64,000 nt of DNA, taken from contig CAZRBW010000005.1 in NCBI GenBank assembly GCA_964598395.1, forward strand, positions 1-64,000, given 5' to 3'. The DNA is from CAXBDP01 sp964598395. Its GTDB lineage: Bacteria > Bacteroidota > Bacteroidia > Cytophagales > Cyclobacteriaceae. This document shows positions 8,592-17,796 of the stretch, piece after piece. Under the pieces are notes generated by a model. The model was not told where the DNA came from, ran no database searches, and worked only from the letters and a program-made list of their open reading frames with translations. How positions within the stretch are numbered: the stretch's first letter is position 1; each line of letters begins with the position of its first letter. The position numbers were made by a program, and so were the translations under genes.

Positions 8592-9837
8592 TTACATATG
8601 TAATGCTCTATTATCAGTAGCTGCCATTGCAGCTTCTTTAAATGCTTCTGTAAAAGTAGGGTGAGCATGTGAGATTCGAGCAATATCCTCTGCTGATGCA
8701 CGGAATTCCATAGCAACAACGGCTTCGGCAATCATGTCGGCAGTTCTTGGGCCAATCATGTGTACACCAAGTATCTCATCTGTTTTCTTGTCTGCAAGCA
8801 CTTTTACCAAGCCGTCCAAATCCATACTTGCACGCGCACGTCCTAAAGCACGGAACGGGAAACTACCTGTTTTGTATTCGATTCCCTTTTCTTTCAATTG
8901 CTCTTCGGTGTATCCTACACCAGCTACCTCTGGCCAAGTATAAACAACATTTGGGATAAGTAGATAATTGATATGTGGTTTTTGTCCAGCAATAGTTTCT
9001 GCTACAAACATCCCTTCTTCTTCAGCTTTGTGGGCAAGCATTGCACCTTTTACCACATCGCCAATTGCATAAATATTGTCGACGTTTGTGCGGAGGTGTT
9101 CATCCACTTCCACACGGCCTCTATCGTCCATTTTTACACCAGCTTTATCAAGGCCAAGTTTATCTGTGAAAGGTTTTCTGCCAATAGATACTAAGCAGAT
9201 GTCTGCTTTCACTTCTATGGTTTCGCCTTTTTTATTTTCAGCTTTTACAATTACCTCTTTGCCTTTGTTGGTTACTTCTACCACCTTGTGGCCAAGGTAA
9301 AATTCGAAATCAAGCTTTTTGAGTGCTTTTTTCAGTTCTCTACCCATGGCACCATCCATTGTAGGAATGATGCTGTCCATGTATTCGATCACAGAAACTT
9401 TAGCCCCAAGTCTGGCAAATACAGAACCCATCTCCATGCCGATAACACCACCACCAATCACGATCATGTGCTTCGGTACTTCTTTCAGATTGAGTGCTTC
9501 AGTACTGGTGATTACTCTCTTTTTGTCTAGTNNNNNNNNNNNNNNNNNNNNNNNNNNNNNNNNNNNNNNNNNNNNNNNNNNNNNNNNNNNNNNNNNNNNN
9601 NNNNNNNNNNNNNNNNNNNNNNNNNNNNNNNTGCTCTTTGAAAGTGTGCTCAGCATTGTGAAAATGTTCTGAGGAATCTAATAGCGCTTTAGATGGGATA
9701 CAGCCTACGTTGAGGCACGTACCACCTAGGGTATTATATTTCTCGATTAATGCGGTCTTCAACCCAAGTTGTGCAGCCCTGATCGCAGCAACATATCCAC
9801 CTGGTCCTGATCCGATTATTATTAATTGATAATCCAT
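8592..9837 (-). CDS. lpdA: Dihydrolipoyl dehydrogenase (E3), interrupted by a sequencing gap
   Basis: LpdA reoxidises dihydrolipoyl groups of the 2-oxoacid dehydrogenase complexes with FAD and NAD+. The N-terminal part (68 residues) has the FAD motif GSGPGGYVAAIRAA and the redox-active cysteine pair GGTCLNVGCIPSKA (C41, C46). The C-terminal part (about 312 residues) has the NAD motif VIGGGVIGMEMG and the active-site HAHPTFTEAFKEAA. Between them is a run of 100 N (9532-9631). The two parts are in different frames across the 100 N, and a normal 465-residue enzyme implies about 85 missing residues, so the true gap is probably near 255 bp. I take the ATG at 9837 as start; a longer reading from 9864 is unlikely. 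It follows odhB on the same strand, separated by a terminator. Confidence 0.93.
9532..9631. other. Assembly gap of 100 N
   Basis: Exactly 100 ambiguous bases, the conventional placeholder for a gap of unknown length. It lies inside lpdA. Family length suggests the missing sequence is about 255 bp and, barring other indels, a multiple of three. Confidence 0.98.
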
Positions 9838-9900
9838 AATTTTAGCGTAATGGTCAATTGCCAAATAGCATTGACTTTATGAAAATTGAATTTTATTGCA

Positions 9901-9930
9901 AAAAGGGTCGATTGATATTTCGACCCTTTT
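9901..9930 (-). terminator. Terminator between odhB and lpdA
   Basis: An 11-bp perfect stem (9901-9911 with 9920-9930), 8-base loop, followed on the minus strand by a short T run. It lies just after the odhB stop codon, so most odhAB transcripts should end here and lpdA would depend on read-through or its own promoter. Confidence 0.75.
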
Positions 9931-9940
9931 CAGATTTATT

Positions 9941-11512
9941 TTAAACTCCCAAAAGTAATCTAGCAGGGTCTTCAAGAAGCTGCTTCACGCGCACAAGGAA
10001 ACTAACAGATTCTCTGCCGTCGATAATGCGGTGATCGTAGCTCAAGGCCACATACATCATTGGGCGCACTACAACTTGGCCGTCAACTACCATTGCGCGC
10101 TCTACTATATTGTGCATACCCAAAATCGCAGCCTGTGGAGCGTTGATAATTGGAGTAGAAAGAAGTGAGCCAAATACACCACCATTGGTTATTGTAAACG
10201 TGCCTCCAGTCATTTCTTCGATGCTCAATTTGCCATCCCTGGCTTTTCCCGCCAATCGAAGAATTTCTTTCTCAATTTGTTCGAAGCTCATTTTCTCAGC
10301 ATTTCTGATTACTGGCACTACCAAGCCACGTGGTGTTGATACGGCAATAGATACGTCGCAGAATTCATTGTAAACGATTTCTTCACCATCGATTTGAGCG
10401 TTCACTGCCGGCCACTCTAATAATGCCTGGCATACTGCCTTGGTGAAGAATGACATAAAGCCCAAATTCACTTCGTATTTCTCTTTGAAGCTGTCTTTGT
10501 ACTTTTTGCGAATATCCATGATTGGCTTCATATCCACTTCATTGAAAGTGGTAAGCATAGCCGTTTCATTTTTCACTGATACCAATCTACGAGCGATAGT
10601 TTTTCTCAAATTCGTCATTTTCTGACGGTTCTGATTTCTGTCCCCAGTAGGAGCCGGTGCAGAAGTTTCTTTTGAAGCAGGCTTACTTTCTTCTTTCTTA
10701 GCAGTAGAATCAGCCTTTGACTTTTCAGCATTCAGTGCATCTTCTTTAGTGATTCTTCCGCCAGGTCCAGTTCCTTTTACAGCTTCTGGAGAAATACCTT
10801 TCTCAGCTAATATTTTAGCAGCAGCAGGAGAAGGATGACCATCCGCATGACTAGATTTATTGTCTTCTGTCGATTCCTTTTCAGATGACTCCTTGCTTGA
10901 GCCATCAGATTTGCTACTCGAGGCATCATCAGCGCCTTCAGTAACTTCGATTTTACAGATTAGTCCGCCTACTTCTAAAGTGTCACCTTCTTGGGCAATT
11001 ATTTGAAGTTTCCCTGTAGCTTCTGCTGGCAATTCGAAGGTAGCTTTGTCTGAGTCCACTTCAGCAATGATCTCGTCTAACTTCACAGTGTCGCCATCAG
11101 CTTTGAGCCATGTAGATATTACCACCTCGGTAATAGATTCGCCTACAGTTGGCACGCGCATTTCAATGATTTCGGATTTACCTCCCGCTGATTTTTTCAC
11201 CTCAGTATCGGCAGATCCTTCTTTTTTATCTGTAGAAGCTTCTTTGTTTTCAGGCTTTCTTTCTTCTTTCTTAGCTTCACCTTCTTCTATTACGCAAAGT
11301 GTGGCACCTATTTCTACCGTTTCTCCCTCTTCCACCTTAATTTTAAGCACACCAGATGCCTCAGCAGTAAGCTCAAAAGTGGCTTTGTCTGATTCTAATT
11401 CAGCTATTACTTCGTCCATTTTCACCTGTTCGCCGTCTTTTTTCAACCAAGAGGCTATGGTTACTTCTGTGATGGATTCGCCTACTTGAGGCACTTTCAT
11501 TTCTACACTCAT
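9941..11512 (-). CDS. odhB: 2-oxoglutarate dehydrogenase E2 (dihydrolipoyl succinyltransferase) with two lipoyl domains
   Basis: E2 core of the 2-oxoglutarate dehydrogenase complex: it transfers succinyl groups from E1 (OdhA) to CoA through a swinging lipoyl arm. The 523 residues contain two tandem lipoyl domains with ESDKATFEL (lysine 43) and DSDKATFEL (lysine 156), long Glu/Lys/Ser linkers, a peripheral subunit-binding domain at about 226-262, and a C-terminal catalytic domain with the active-site HRIIDG (H494). The E. coli enzyme has one lipoyl domain; two are found in several other bacteria. It lies 29 bp downstream of odhA and upstream of lpdA, so the three E1-E2-E3 genes are in order. 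LipB, encoded nearby, would start lipoylation of both lysines. Confidence 0.94.
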   Translation of the reverse strand: MSVEMKVPQVGESITEVTIASWLKKDGEQVKMDEVIAELESDKATFELTAEASGVLKIKVEEGETVEIGATLCVIEEGEAKKEERKPENKEASTDKKEGSADTEVKKSAGGKSEIIEMRVPTVGESITEVVISTWLKADGDTVKLDEIIAEVDSDKATFELPAEATGKLQIIAQEGDTLEVGGLICKIEVTEGADDASSSKSDGSSKESSEKESTEDNKSSHADGHPSPAAAKILAEKGISPEAVKGTGPGGRITKEDALNAEKSKADSTAKKEESKPASKETSAPAPTGDRNQNRQKMTNLRKTIARRLVSVKNETAMLTTFNEVDMKPIMDIRKKYKDSFKEKYEVNLGFMSFFTKAVCQALLEWPAVNAQIDGEEIVYNEFCDVSIAVSTPRGLVVPVIRNAEKMSFEQIEKEILRLAGKARDGKLSIEEMTGGTFTITNGGVFGSLLSTPIINAPQAAILGMHNIVERAMVVDGQVVVRPMMYVALSYDHRIIDGRESVSFLVRVKQLLEDPARLLLGV

Positions 11513-11541
11513 GATGATATTGTTAGTGTGTTGATTTTAAA

Positions 11542-14259
11542 TTAGGAAAAAGCTTGTTGGATAATAGACGCCTGCTCTTTTGCGTGAGCGCTGCCATATC
11601 CTGTGGCAGGAGAAGCACTTGGCTTACGAGAAATTACGCCCATTTCGATATGGCGGAATACTCTATTAATATAGCCGTATGCACCCATATTTTCTGGTTC
11701 TTCTTGCACCCAGAATACTTTCGCATTTTTATATTCCTTCAGCAAGTTTTCAATCTTCGTTTTAGGGTAAGGATGCAATTGTTCTATTCTCACGATGGCT
11801 ACATCTTTACGTTCTTGCTTCTCTTGTTCTTCTTGCAAATCGTAGAAAATCTTACCAGAACAAAGTAATACTTTTTTCACCTTTTTCTTATCTGCATATG
11901 CATCGTCGATGATCTCACGGAAACCACCTTTAGTAAATTCCTCAACGGGAGAAACCACTTTTGGATGACGAAGCAATGACTTAGGCGACATGACAACGCA
12001 TGGCTTGCGGAATGGCCATGTAAGCTGGCGACGTAGTAAGTGAAAGAAATTAGAAGGCTCAGTAATATTTGCTACTACCATATTGTATTCGGCAGATAAC
12101 TGTAAGAAACGCTCCGGCCTTGCATTGGAGTGTTCTGGTCCTTGACCTTCGTATCCATGCGGGAGGAGAAGTACGAGACCATTCATTCTTTGCCATTTCG
12201 TTTCCGAGCAGCTTATGAATTGGTCTATCATTACCTGAGCTCCGTTGGCAAAGTCGCCAAATTGCGCTTCCCAAATTGTAAGTGCATTTGGATTTGCCAT
12301 CGCATAGCCAAACTCAAAACCCATTACGCCAAACTCCGAAAGCAATGAATTGTAAATATGGAATTTGCCTTGGCCTTCGCCAAGATTGGCAAGATTTGTA
12401 TAAGCTTTGCTAGTTTCTGCATCTCTGATAACTGCGTGGCGATGCGAGAATGTGCCTCTCAAACAATCCTGACCGGAAAGTCTTACTATTTTTCCTTCGT
12501 CGAGAATAGAGCCATAGGCCAACAATTCCGCAGCAGCCCAGTTTAGGCTCTTGTCTTTGCCGAACATATCCTTACGCTGCTTTAACAGTTTTTCGATTTG
12601 TTTTAGCGGCTTAAATCCTTTTGGGATAGTAGTGATGCATTTGGCTACTTTATCGATCACCTCTTGGGATATGCCTGTGTCAGGCGAAGATTCGAAATCT
12701 TGTGGCTCGGATCTGCGTAGATTTTGCCATTCTTTTTCCAAAGGTTGGTATTGATATGGAAGTGGATTCTGCTTCACCAAATTGAGCCTATCCTGTAACA
12801 GCTGGCGGAATTCGGAATCCATTGTTTCTGCTAATTGGGCATCCACATCACCACGTTGGATTAGCTTTTTATTATAAACCTCCCGCGGATTTGGATGCTT
12901 TGAGATGATATTATAAAGGGCAGGTTGGGTGAATTTTGGCTCGTCACTTTCATTGTGGCCATGTCTGCGGTAGCAAAGCATGTCAATGAATATATCCTGA
13001 TTAAATTTTTGACGATATTCTACAGCCATTTCCACGCAGAAAACTACAGCTTCGGGATCATCACCATTTACGTGTAGCACTGGAGCATCAATTACTTTGG
13101 CTACATCAGTACAATAAATGGATGACCTTGCGTCGTCATAATCAGTAGTAAAGCCTACCTGATTGTTGATCACAAAGTGAATAGTACCACCTGTATGGTA
13201 GCCTGGTAATTTCGACATTTGAGCTACTTCGTACACGATACCTTGACCGGCTGCAGCAGCATCGCCATGTATTAGTATAGGCAATACCTTGTCGTAGTCG
13301 TTACCATACATTGCATCTGCTTTTGCGCGCAAGAAGCCTTCCACGACAGGATTTACCGCTTCTAAGTGAGATGGATTAGGTGCGAGCTTCAAATTTACTT
13401 TATTGCCAGAAGGTGTTGTGATTTCAGAGCTATAGCCCATGTGGTATTTTACATCACCATCACCCATAGTTAAGTCTGGAACTGCCGTGCCTTCAAATTC
13501 ATTAAAAATTTGCTCGTAGGTTTTACCCATAATGTTAGCAAGCACATTTAACCTGCCTCTGTGCGCCATGCCAATCATTGCTTCTTTCACGCCTAGTTCG
13601 CCAGCTTTATTGATGATAGCATCCAAGGCAGGGATGGTGCTTTCGCCACCTTCTAGTGAGAACCTTTTCTGGCCTAGATATTTGGTGTGTAGGAAGTTCT
13701 CGAATGTCGCGGCTTCATTCAGTTTTGAAAGAATTCGTTTCTTTTGATTTAATGAAGGGTTAAAAGCTAATGCTTCTTTTTCCGTTTTTTGCTTAAACCA
13801 CTCCAGCATTTCTGGATTGCGCATATACATATACTCAAAGCCAACAGTGCCTTCGTATATATACTTGAGTGATTCTACAATTTTCTTGAGTGGCGCTCTG
13901 CCAATGCCGATTTCTTCACCTGCATTGAACTCCACATCCAAATCAGCATCCGTCAGCCCGAAATCCTTAGGGTCGAGTAGCGCTTTGTGGTCTCTTCTTT
14001 CCCTTACTGGATTGGTTTTCGACTTTAGGTGCCCTCTAGTTCGGTAGGCATGAATTAAGTTTCTTACCTTTAATTCTCTGTCGTCTGATCCAGAAATAGC
14101 TGCTTGTCCATTTTCCTCCGCATAAGTTTGCGAGAATTCGAAGCCCTCAAAAAACTTCTGCCATGAAGCATCAAGTGATTCAGGGTTGGACTGATATGTT
14201 TTATACAGCTCTTCGATATAATTACCGTGAGCGTTTGCGATATATGAGTAACGATCCAT
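11542..14259 (-). CDS. odhA: 2-oxoglutarate dehydrogenase E1 component
   Basis: Thiamine-diphosphate dehydrogenase that decarboxylates 2-oxoglutarate in the citric acid cycle. The 905 residues begin with the short E1 N-terminal helix (YIEELYKTYQSNPESLDASW) that binds E2, then the thiamine-diphosphate-binding domain with GMAHRGRLNVLAN and HGDAAAAGQGIVYE, and the transketolase-like pyrimidine domain with EAQFGDFANGAQVMIDQF and HGYEGQGPEHSNARPERFLQ. Length and motifs match SucA/OdhA. It heads the odhA-odhB unit on the minus strand; a good promoter box is just upstream. Two copies of the iterated octamer lie in the gene, one antisense (12159) and one sense (12879). Confidence 0.95.
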   Translation of the reverse strand: MDRYSYIANAHGNYIEELYKTYQSNPESLDASWQKFFEGFEFSQTYAEENGQAAISGSDDRELKVRNLIHAYRTRGHLKSKTNPVRERRDHKALLDPKDFGLTDADLDVEFNAGEEIGIGRAPLKKIVESLKYIYEGTVGFEYMYMRNPEMLEWFKQKTEKEALAFNPSLNQKKRILSKLNEAATFENFLHTKYLGQKRFSLEGGESTIPALDAIINKAGELGVKEAMIGMAHRGRLNVLANIMGKTYEQIFNEFEGTAVPDLTMGDGDVKYHMGYSSEITTPSGNKVNLKLAPNPSHLEAVNPVVEGFLRAKADAMYGNDYDKVLPILIHGDAAAAGQGIVYEVAQMSKLPGYHTGGTIHFVINNQVGFTTDYDDARSSIYCTDVAKVIDAPVLHVNGDDPEAVVFCVEMAVEYRQKFNQDIFIDMLCYRRHGHNESDEPKFTQPALYNIISKHPNPREVYNKKLIQRGDVDAQLAETMDSEFRQLLQDRLNLVKQNPLPYQYQPLEKEWQNLRRSEPQDFESSPDTGISQEVIDKVAKCITTIPKGFKPLKQIEKLLKQRKDMFGKDKSLNWAAAELLAYGSILDEGKIVRLSGQDCLRGTFSHRHAVIRDAETSKAYTNLANLGEGQGKFHIYNSLLSEFGVMGFEFGYAMANPNALTIWEAQFGDFANGAQVMIDQFISCSETKWQRMNGLVLLLPHGYEGQGPEHSNARPERFLQLSAEYNMVVANITEPSNFFHLLRRQLTWPFRKPCVVMSPKSLLRHPKVVSPVEEFTKGGFREIIDDAYADKKKVKKVLLCSGKIFYDLQEEQEKQERKDVAIVRIEQLHPYPKTKIENLLKEYKNAKVFWVQEEPENMGAYGYINRVFRHIEMGVISRKPSASPATGYGSAHAKEQASIIQQAFS

Positions 14260-14277
14260 TTGTAAATTGTTTCAATG

Positions 14278-14285
14278 CAAAGATA
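14278..14285 (-). promoter_or_regulatory. Bacteroidota-type -7 box for odhA
   Basis: Reads TATCTTTG on the minus strand, a perfect TAnnTTTG match, 18 bases upstream of the odhA ATG. The intergenic region 14260-14599 (340 bp) between the divergent odhA and rpsP genes holds this box, the rpsP box at 14541 and one octamer copy at 14485; I see nothing else in it. Confidence 0.55.
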
Positions 14286-14540
14286 AAGAGATCATTTGTT
14301 TATAAAAAATTGTGTATTCGGATAAACAAATATGATTTGATTTTCAACTATTTGAATGGAAGATAAATCCTTGGATTTCATTTTTTTGAGTGAAATCGAT
14401 GGATCTTAAACAGAATGTAGATTTAGCTAAAATGAGTAATACTTCTATCGTAAATTAACCTAATAGCCAGTATTTTGTGAAAATGCGGGAGGATTGAAAA
14501 AAGTAATTAAGTCATCTGTTATGATTATCAGATATTTCAG

Positions 14541-14549
14541 TATCTTTGC
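14541..14549 (+). promoter_or_regulatory. Bacteroidota-type -7 box for the rpsP operon
   Basis: TATCTTTGC matches TAnnTTTG and lies about 51 bases upstream of the rpsP ATG. No convincing -33 TTG at standard spacing. It should drive rpsP-rimM-trmD. Confidence 0.55.
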
Positions 14550-14599
14550 AGTCCAAAATTTTGAACAGCGGACGAGCTCCGCACCTTACAAAAACAAAA

Positions 14600-15172
14600 A
14601 TGGCAGTAAAAATCAGATTGGCCCGTAGAGGTCGCAAGAAACAAGCAATGTACGATGTAGTCGTTGCTGACGCTAGAGCACCACGTGATGGTCGCTTTAT
14701 CGAGAAATTGGGTACTTACAATCCAAACACTAATCCAGCTACTATTGTGCTTGACGAAAATAAAGCATTTAAATGGGTTATGAATGGCGCCCAGCCAACA
14801 GATACCGTGAAAGCGATGCTTTCTTATCGTGGTGTCCTTTTGAAAAAACACCTTCAAATTGGTGTAATCAAAGGAGCGCTTACACAAGAGCAAGCTGACG
14901 CTAAGTATGATGCTTGGAAAGAAGGTAAAGACTCTGCTATTACAGGAAAAGTGGAAACATTAGCTGCTGAGAAAGCTGCTCGTGAAAAATCAAGACTTGA
15001 AGCTGAGGCTAAAGTGAAAGAAGCTCGTGCTGAGGCAATCAGAGCGAAAAATGTAGTAGTTGAAGAAGTAGTTGAAGAAGCTGCAACTGAAGAAGCTCCA
15101 GCAAATGATGTGGAAGCAAATGATGCTCCTGCTGCTGAGGGTGAAGCTACAGAAGAGCCAAAAGCTGAATAA
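14600..15172 (+). CDS. rpsP: 30S ribosomal protein S16 with acidic C-terminal extension
   Basis: S16 is an assembly protein of the small ribosomal subunit. The first 80 or so residues are the conserved S16 core, opening MAVKIRLARRGRKKQAMYD and including RDGRFIEKLGTYNPNT. About 100 extra residues follow, first a charged helical segment rich in Lys, Glu and Ala and then an acidic tail (EEAATEEAPANDVEAND). The total of 190 residues is more than twice the E. coli length, a known trait of Bacteroidota S16. Start is the ATG at 14600; an upstream start at 14546 would add 18 residues not seen in the family. It leads the conserved rpsP-rimM-trmD-rplS cluster. Confidence 0.95.
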   Translation: MAVKIRLARRGRKKQAMYDVVVADARAPRDGRFIEKLGTYNPNTNPATIVLDENKAFKWVMNGAQPTDTVKAMLSYRGVLLKKHLQIGVIKGALTQEQADAKYDAWKEGKDSAITGKVETLAAEKAAREKSRLEAEAKVKEARAEAIRAKNVVVEEVVEEAATEEAPANDVEANDAPAAEGEATEEPKAE

Positions 15173-15182
15173 TATTTGAGGG

Positions 15183-15716
15183 ATGAGGAAGGATGATTGT
15201 TTTGAATTAGGGCACATCCTTAAGCCTCATGGTCTGCAAGGCGAGCTTTGGATTATGCTCGATGTCGACTTCCCAGAAGATTACGTAGAATTGGAATCAG
15301 TTTTCCTTGATCAATCTGGAAACCTGATTCCTTTTTTTATAGCGGATCTTCAAATTAAGGGACAGAGGGCTTTGGTGAAATTCGAAGATGTAGAAAGTTA
15401 TGATGATGCTGCGGAGCTTACGGGTTCCAAGTTGTATTTACCACTTTCTATCCTCCCGCCATTACCAGATGACCAATATTATTTTCACGAGCTTGTAGGA
15501 ATGCAAGTAGAAGATAGCGTAAGTGGTCATATTGGAATTGCTAGGGAGATAGCATCTAGAGCTGGACAGGACCTACTTATTGTAGATAAGGATGGAAAAG
15601 AAATTCTTATTCCAATGGTAGATTCAATTCTTACCAAAGTTGACAAGAAATCCAAAGTGATCTATGTCTCTCTTCCAGACGGACTATTAGACCTTTACCT
15701 TTCTGAGGAAAATTGA
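15183..15716 (+). CDS. rimM: 16S rRNA processing protein RimM
   Basis: RimM is a 30S assembly factor that works on the head domain of the small subunit and binds S19. The 177-residue protein has the N-terminal RimM beta-barrel (FELGHILKPHGLQGELWI, with the conserved PHGLQGE) and a C-terminal PRC barrel with DQYYFHELVGMQVED and the EILIPMVDSILTKVD motif. It lies 10 bp after rpsP and 7 bp before trmD on the same strand, the universal order for this ribosome-assembly operon. The octamer at 15452-15459 is antisense to the gene and encodes a Leu-Pro-Pro segment here. Confidence 0.95.
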   Translation: MRKDDCFELGHILKPHGLQGELWIMLDVDFPEDYVELESVFLDQSGNLIPFFIADLQIKGQRALVKFEDVESYDDAAELTGSKLYLPLSILPPLPDDQYYFHELVGMQVEDSVSGHIGIAREIASRAGQDLLIVDKDGKEILIPMVDSILTKVDKKSKVIYVSLPDGLLDLYLSEEN

Positions 15717-15723
15717 TTGATTC

Positions 15724-16404
15724 ATGAGAATTGATATCATCACATGCTTACCACGCTTATTGGATAGCCCTTTTTCGCATTCCATTTTAAAGCGCGCCCA
15801 AGACAAAGGTCTTGTGCAGGTAATTGTGCATGACTTGCGAGACTATGCAACCAAAAAGAATAAGAATGTAGATGATTATGCATTTGGTGGTGGAGCAGGC
15901 ATGGTAATGATGATAGAGCCAATTGATAGGTGTATTTCGGCATTAAAGGCGGAAAGAATCTATGATGAGGTAATCTATATGAGTCCAGATGGCGAATTAC
16001 TCGATCAGCCAATGGCTAACGGCCTTACCTTGTGTAATAATCTCATCATATTATGTGGGCATTATAAAGGAGTGGACGAAAGAGTGAGACAACATCTGAT
16101 TACCAAAGAAATTAGTATCGGTGATTATGTATTGTCGGGAGGCGAGTTAGCAGCAGCTGTGTTGGCAGATTCTATCATTAGGCTATTGCCGGGTGTGTTA
16201 TCTGACGAGACATCGGCTTTAACAGACTCTTTTCAGGATGGATTAGTTGCTGCGCCAGTATTTACTCGGCCAGCGGAATACAAAGGTTGGATCGTTCCCG
16301 AAGTATTACTTTCTGGCCATGAGGCAAAGATAAATGCTTGGCGATTCGAACAAGCCGTGGAAAGAACAAAGGCTCGGAGACCTAAATTAGGCGAGGACTC
16401 ATAA
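15724..16404 (+). CDS. trmD: tRNA (guanine-N1)-methyltransferase TrmD
   Basis: TrmD makes m1G37 next to the anticodon of several tRNAs, preventing +1 frameshifts; it uses S-adenosylmethionine bound in a trefoil knot. The 226-residue protein begins MRIDIITCLP and shows the knot motifs GGGAGMVMMIEPI, LCGHYKGVDERV and the ISIGDYVLSGGELAAAVLADS segment, then PEYKGWIVPEVLLSGHEAKI near the C-terminus. It follows rimM by 7 bp in the ribosomal operon. A separate promoter box lies between it and rplS. Confidence 0.96.
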   Translation: MRIDIITCLPRLLDSPFSHSILKRAQDKGLVQVIVHDLRDYATKKNKNVDDYAFGGGAGMVMMIEPIDRCISALKAERIYDEVIYMSPDGELLDQPMANGLTLCNNLIILCGHYKGVDERVRQHLITKEISIGDYVLSGGELAAAVLADSIIRLLPGVLSDETSALTDSFQDGLVAAPVFTRPAEYKGWIVPEVLLSGHEAKINAWRFEQAVERTKARRPKLGEDS

Positions 16405-16440
16405 TTTTTCCATTACATTTAGAAAATTAGAAAATTTACG

Positions 16441-16449
16441 TATATTTGC
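16441..16449 (+). promoter_or_regulatory. Bacteroidota-type -7 box upstream of rplS
   Basis: TATATTTGC matches TAnnTTTG and lies 37 bases upstream of the rplS ATG within the 81-bp trmD-rplS gap, suggesting rplS has its own promoter besides read-through from rpsP. Confidence 0.5.
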
Positions 16450-16485
16450 AATCCCATTTTCAACGGGCTATAATCTTTTGCTAAA

Positions 16486-16854
16486 ATGAGCGACCTGATT
16501 AAATTAATCGAACAGGAATATCAACCAAAAAGAGAAGGTTTTCCAACTTTCAAATCTGGTGATACAGTAAACGTACACGTGCGTATTACAGAAGGTAACA
16601 AGGAGCGTGTACAGCAGTTCCAAGGAACCGTAATCCAACGTAAGAACAAAAGTACTAATGGTGAAACATTTACCGTGAGAAAAATCTCTAACGGTGTAGG
16701 TGTGGAAAGAATTTTCCCATTGTTATCACCAAGTATCGACAAAATCGAAGTATTAAGAAGAGGTTCTGTGAAAAGAGCTAAACTTTATTATCTAAGAGGG
16801 CGCCAAGGAAAAGCGGCAAGAATCAAGGAAAAAATTACTTCATCAAGATCATAA
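16486..16854 (+). CDS. rplS: 50S ribosomal protein L19
   Basis: L19 sits at the 30S-50S interface. The 122 residues carry the L19 signatures FKSGDTVNVHVRITEGNKER, QQFQGTVIQRKN and GVGVERIFPLLSPSIDKIEV, ending in the basic RGRQGKAARIKEK tail. The length is normal for the phylum. It closes the rpsP-rimM-trmD-rplS cluster and is followed at once by an intrinsic terminator. Confidence 0.97.
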   Translation: MSDLIKLIEQEYQPKREGFPTFKSGDTVNVHVRITEGNKERVQQFQGTVIQRKNKSTNGETFTVRKISNGVGVERIFPLLSPSIDKIEVLRRGSVKRAKLYYLRGRQGKAARIKEKITSSRS

Positions 16855-16857
16855 AAG

Positions 16858-16882
16858 AAAGAGGCTTAGGCCTCTTTTTTAT
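16858..16882 (+). terminator. Terminator after rplS
   Basis: An 8-bp stem (16858-16865 with 16870-16877) with a TTAG loop followed by a T run; it begins 4 bases after the rplS stop codon. Confidence 0.85.
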
Positions 16883-16891
16883 TTCCCTACA

Positions 16892-16923
16892 TTGTGATTA
16901 CGGCTTGATTTTGGATAATTTTG
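16892..16923 (+). promoter_or_regulatory. Bacteroidota promoter for dapF
   Basis: TTG at 16892-16894 and TAATTTTG at 16916-16923, 21 bases apart, fit the -33/-7 arrangement of Bacteroidota promoters. The -7 box is 20 bases upstream of the dapF ATG, which also supports starting dapF at 16944 rather than at the TTG at 16905. Confidence 0.55.
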
Positions 16924-16943
16924 AATTATCTCAAACTGATAGC

Positions 16944-17720
16944 ATGACAATCCCTTTTTACAAGTATCACGGCACAGGAAATGACTTTGTAATGATTGAT
17001 AATCGAGAAGGGCTCCTTGGGCCAGCTTTTCGCAATCAAGTTCCAACCCTTTGTCACAGACATTTTGGCATAGGTGCCGATGGTGTCATCCTCATACAAC
17101 TTCATAGAGATTATGATTTCGAAATGGTCTATTACAACCCTGATGGCAGCCAAAGCCTATGTGGAAATGGTAGTAGATGTGCGGTAGCTTTTGCGCGAGA
17201 TTTGAAAATGATAAATGATAAAGCCATCTTCTTGGCCTACGATGGAGAGCATTCGGCTTTTATCGAAAATGATCAGATTCATTTGAGTATGTCCAATATC
17301 GAAAAGGTAGATACCATAGCGGATGATTACTTTGTTAATACAGGATCTCCTCATTATATTAAGTTAGTACAATCCATTCAGAATTTTGATGTTGTAAGTG
17401 GTGGTCGAAAAATCCGATATTCTGAAGCTTTCGAGCCAAACGGAACCAACGTAAATTTTGTTGAATTGCATGTTGATGACAATGCTCTTAACATAAGGAC
17501 TTATGAGCGAGGGGTTGAAAATGAAACTATGTCCTGCGGCACTGGAGTTACGGCTGCAGCACTAACCGCTGCGAAATTAGGATTTCAAAGTCCTGTTACC
17601 GTACATGCTTTAGGAGGTGATTTGCAAGTCTCCTTCCACAGAGATGCGGGAGGAAGTTATTCCAAGATCTATTTAATTGGCCCTGCTGTTAAGGTTTTTC
17701 AAGGTGCTATCGAATTATAG
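16944..17720 (+). CDS. dapF: Diaminopimelate epimerase
   Basis: DapF interconverts LL- and meso-diaminopimelate for lysine and peptidoglycan synthesis, using two cysteines as acid and base. The 258-residue protein starts MTIPFYKYHGTGNDFVMIDN, a family hallmark. It has the first active-site cysteine in SLCGNGSRC (C73) and the second in ETMSCGTGVTAAA (C198). I take the ATG at 16944; the TTG at 16905 lies inside the promoter. It is a short unit of its own between the rplS terminator and secA. The octamer at 17646 is sense and encodes an Ala-Gly-Gly segment near the C-terminus. Confidence 0.95.
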   Translation: MTIPFYKYHGTGNDFVMIDNREGLLGPAFRNQVPTLCHRHFGIGADGVILIQLHRDYDFEMVYYNPDGSQSLCGNGSRCAVAFARDLKMINDKAIFLAYDGEHSAFIENDQIHLSMSNIEKVDTIADDYFVNTGSPHYIKLVQSIQNFDVVSGGRKIRYSEAFEPNGTNVNFVELHVDDNALNIRTYERGVENETMSCGTGVTAAALTAAKLGFQSPVTVHALGGDLQVSFHRDAGGSYSKIYLIGPAVKVFQGAIEL

Positions 17721-17796
17721 CTAAGACTGTTTGCAGATAATTAGCTGTTTCTAACAAAAAGAAATTAATTTTACCTTCTTATAAATAATATTACTG

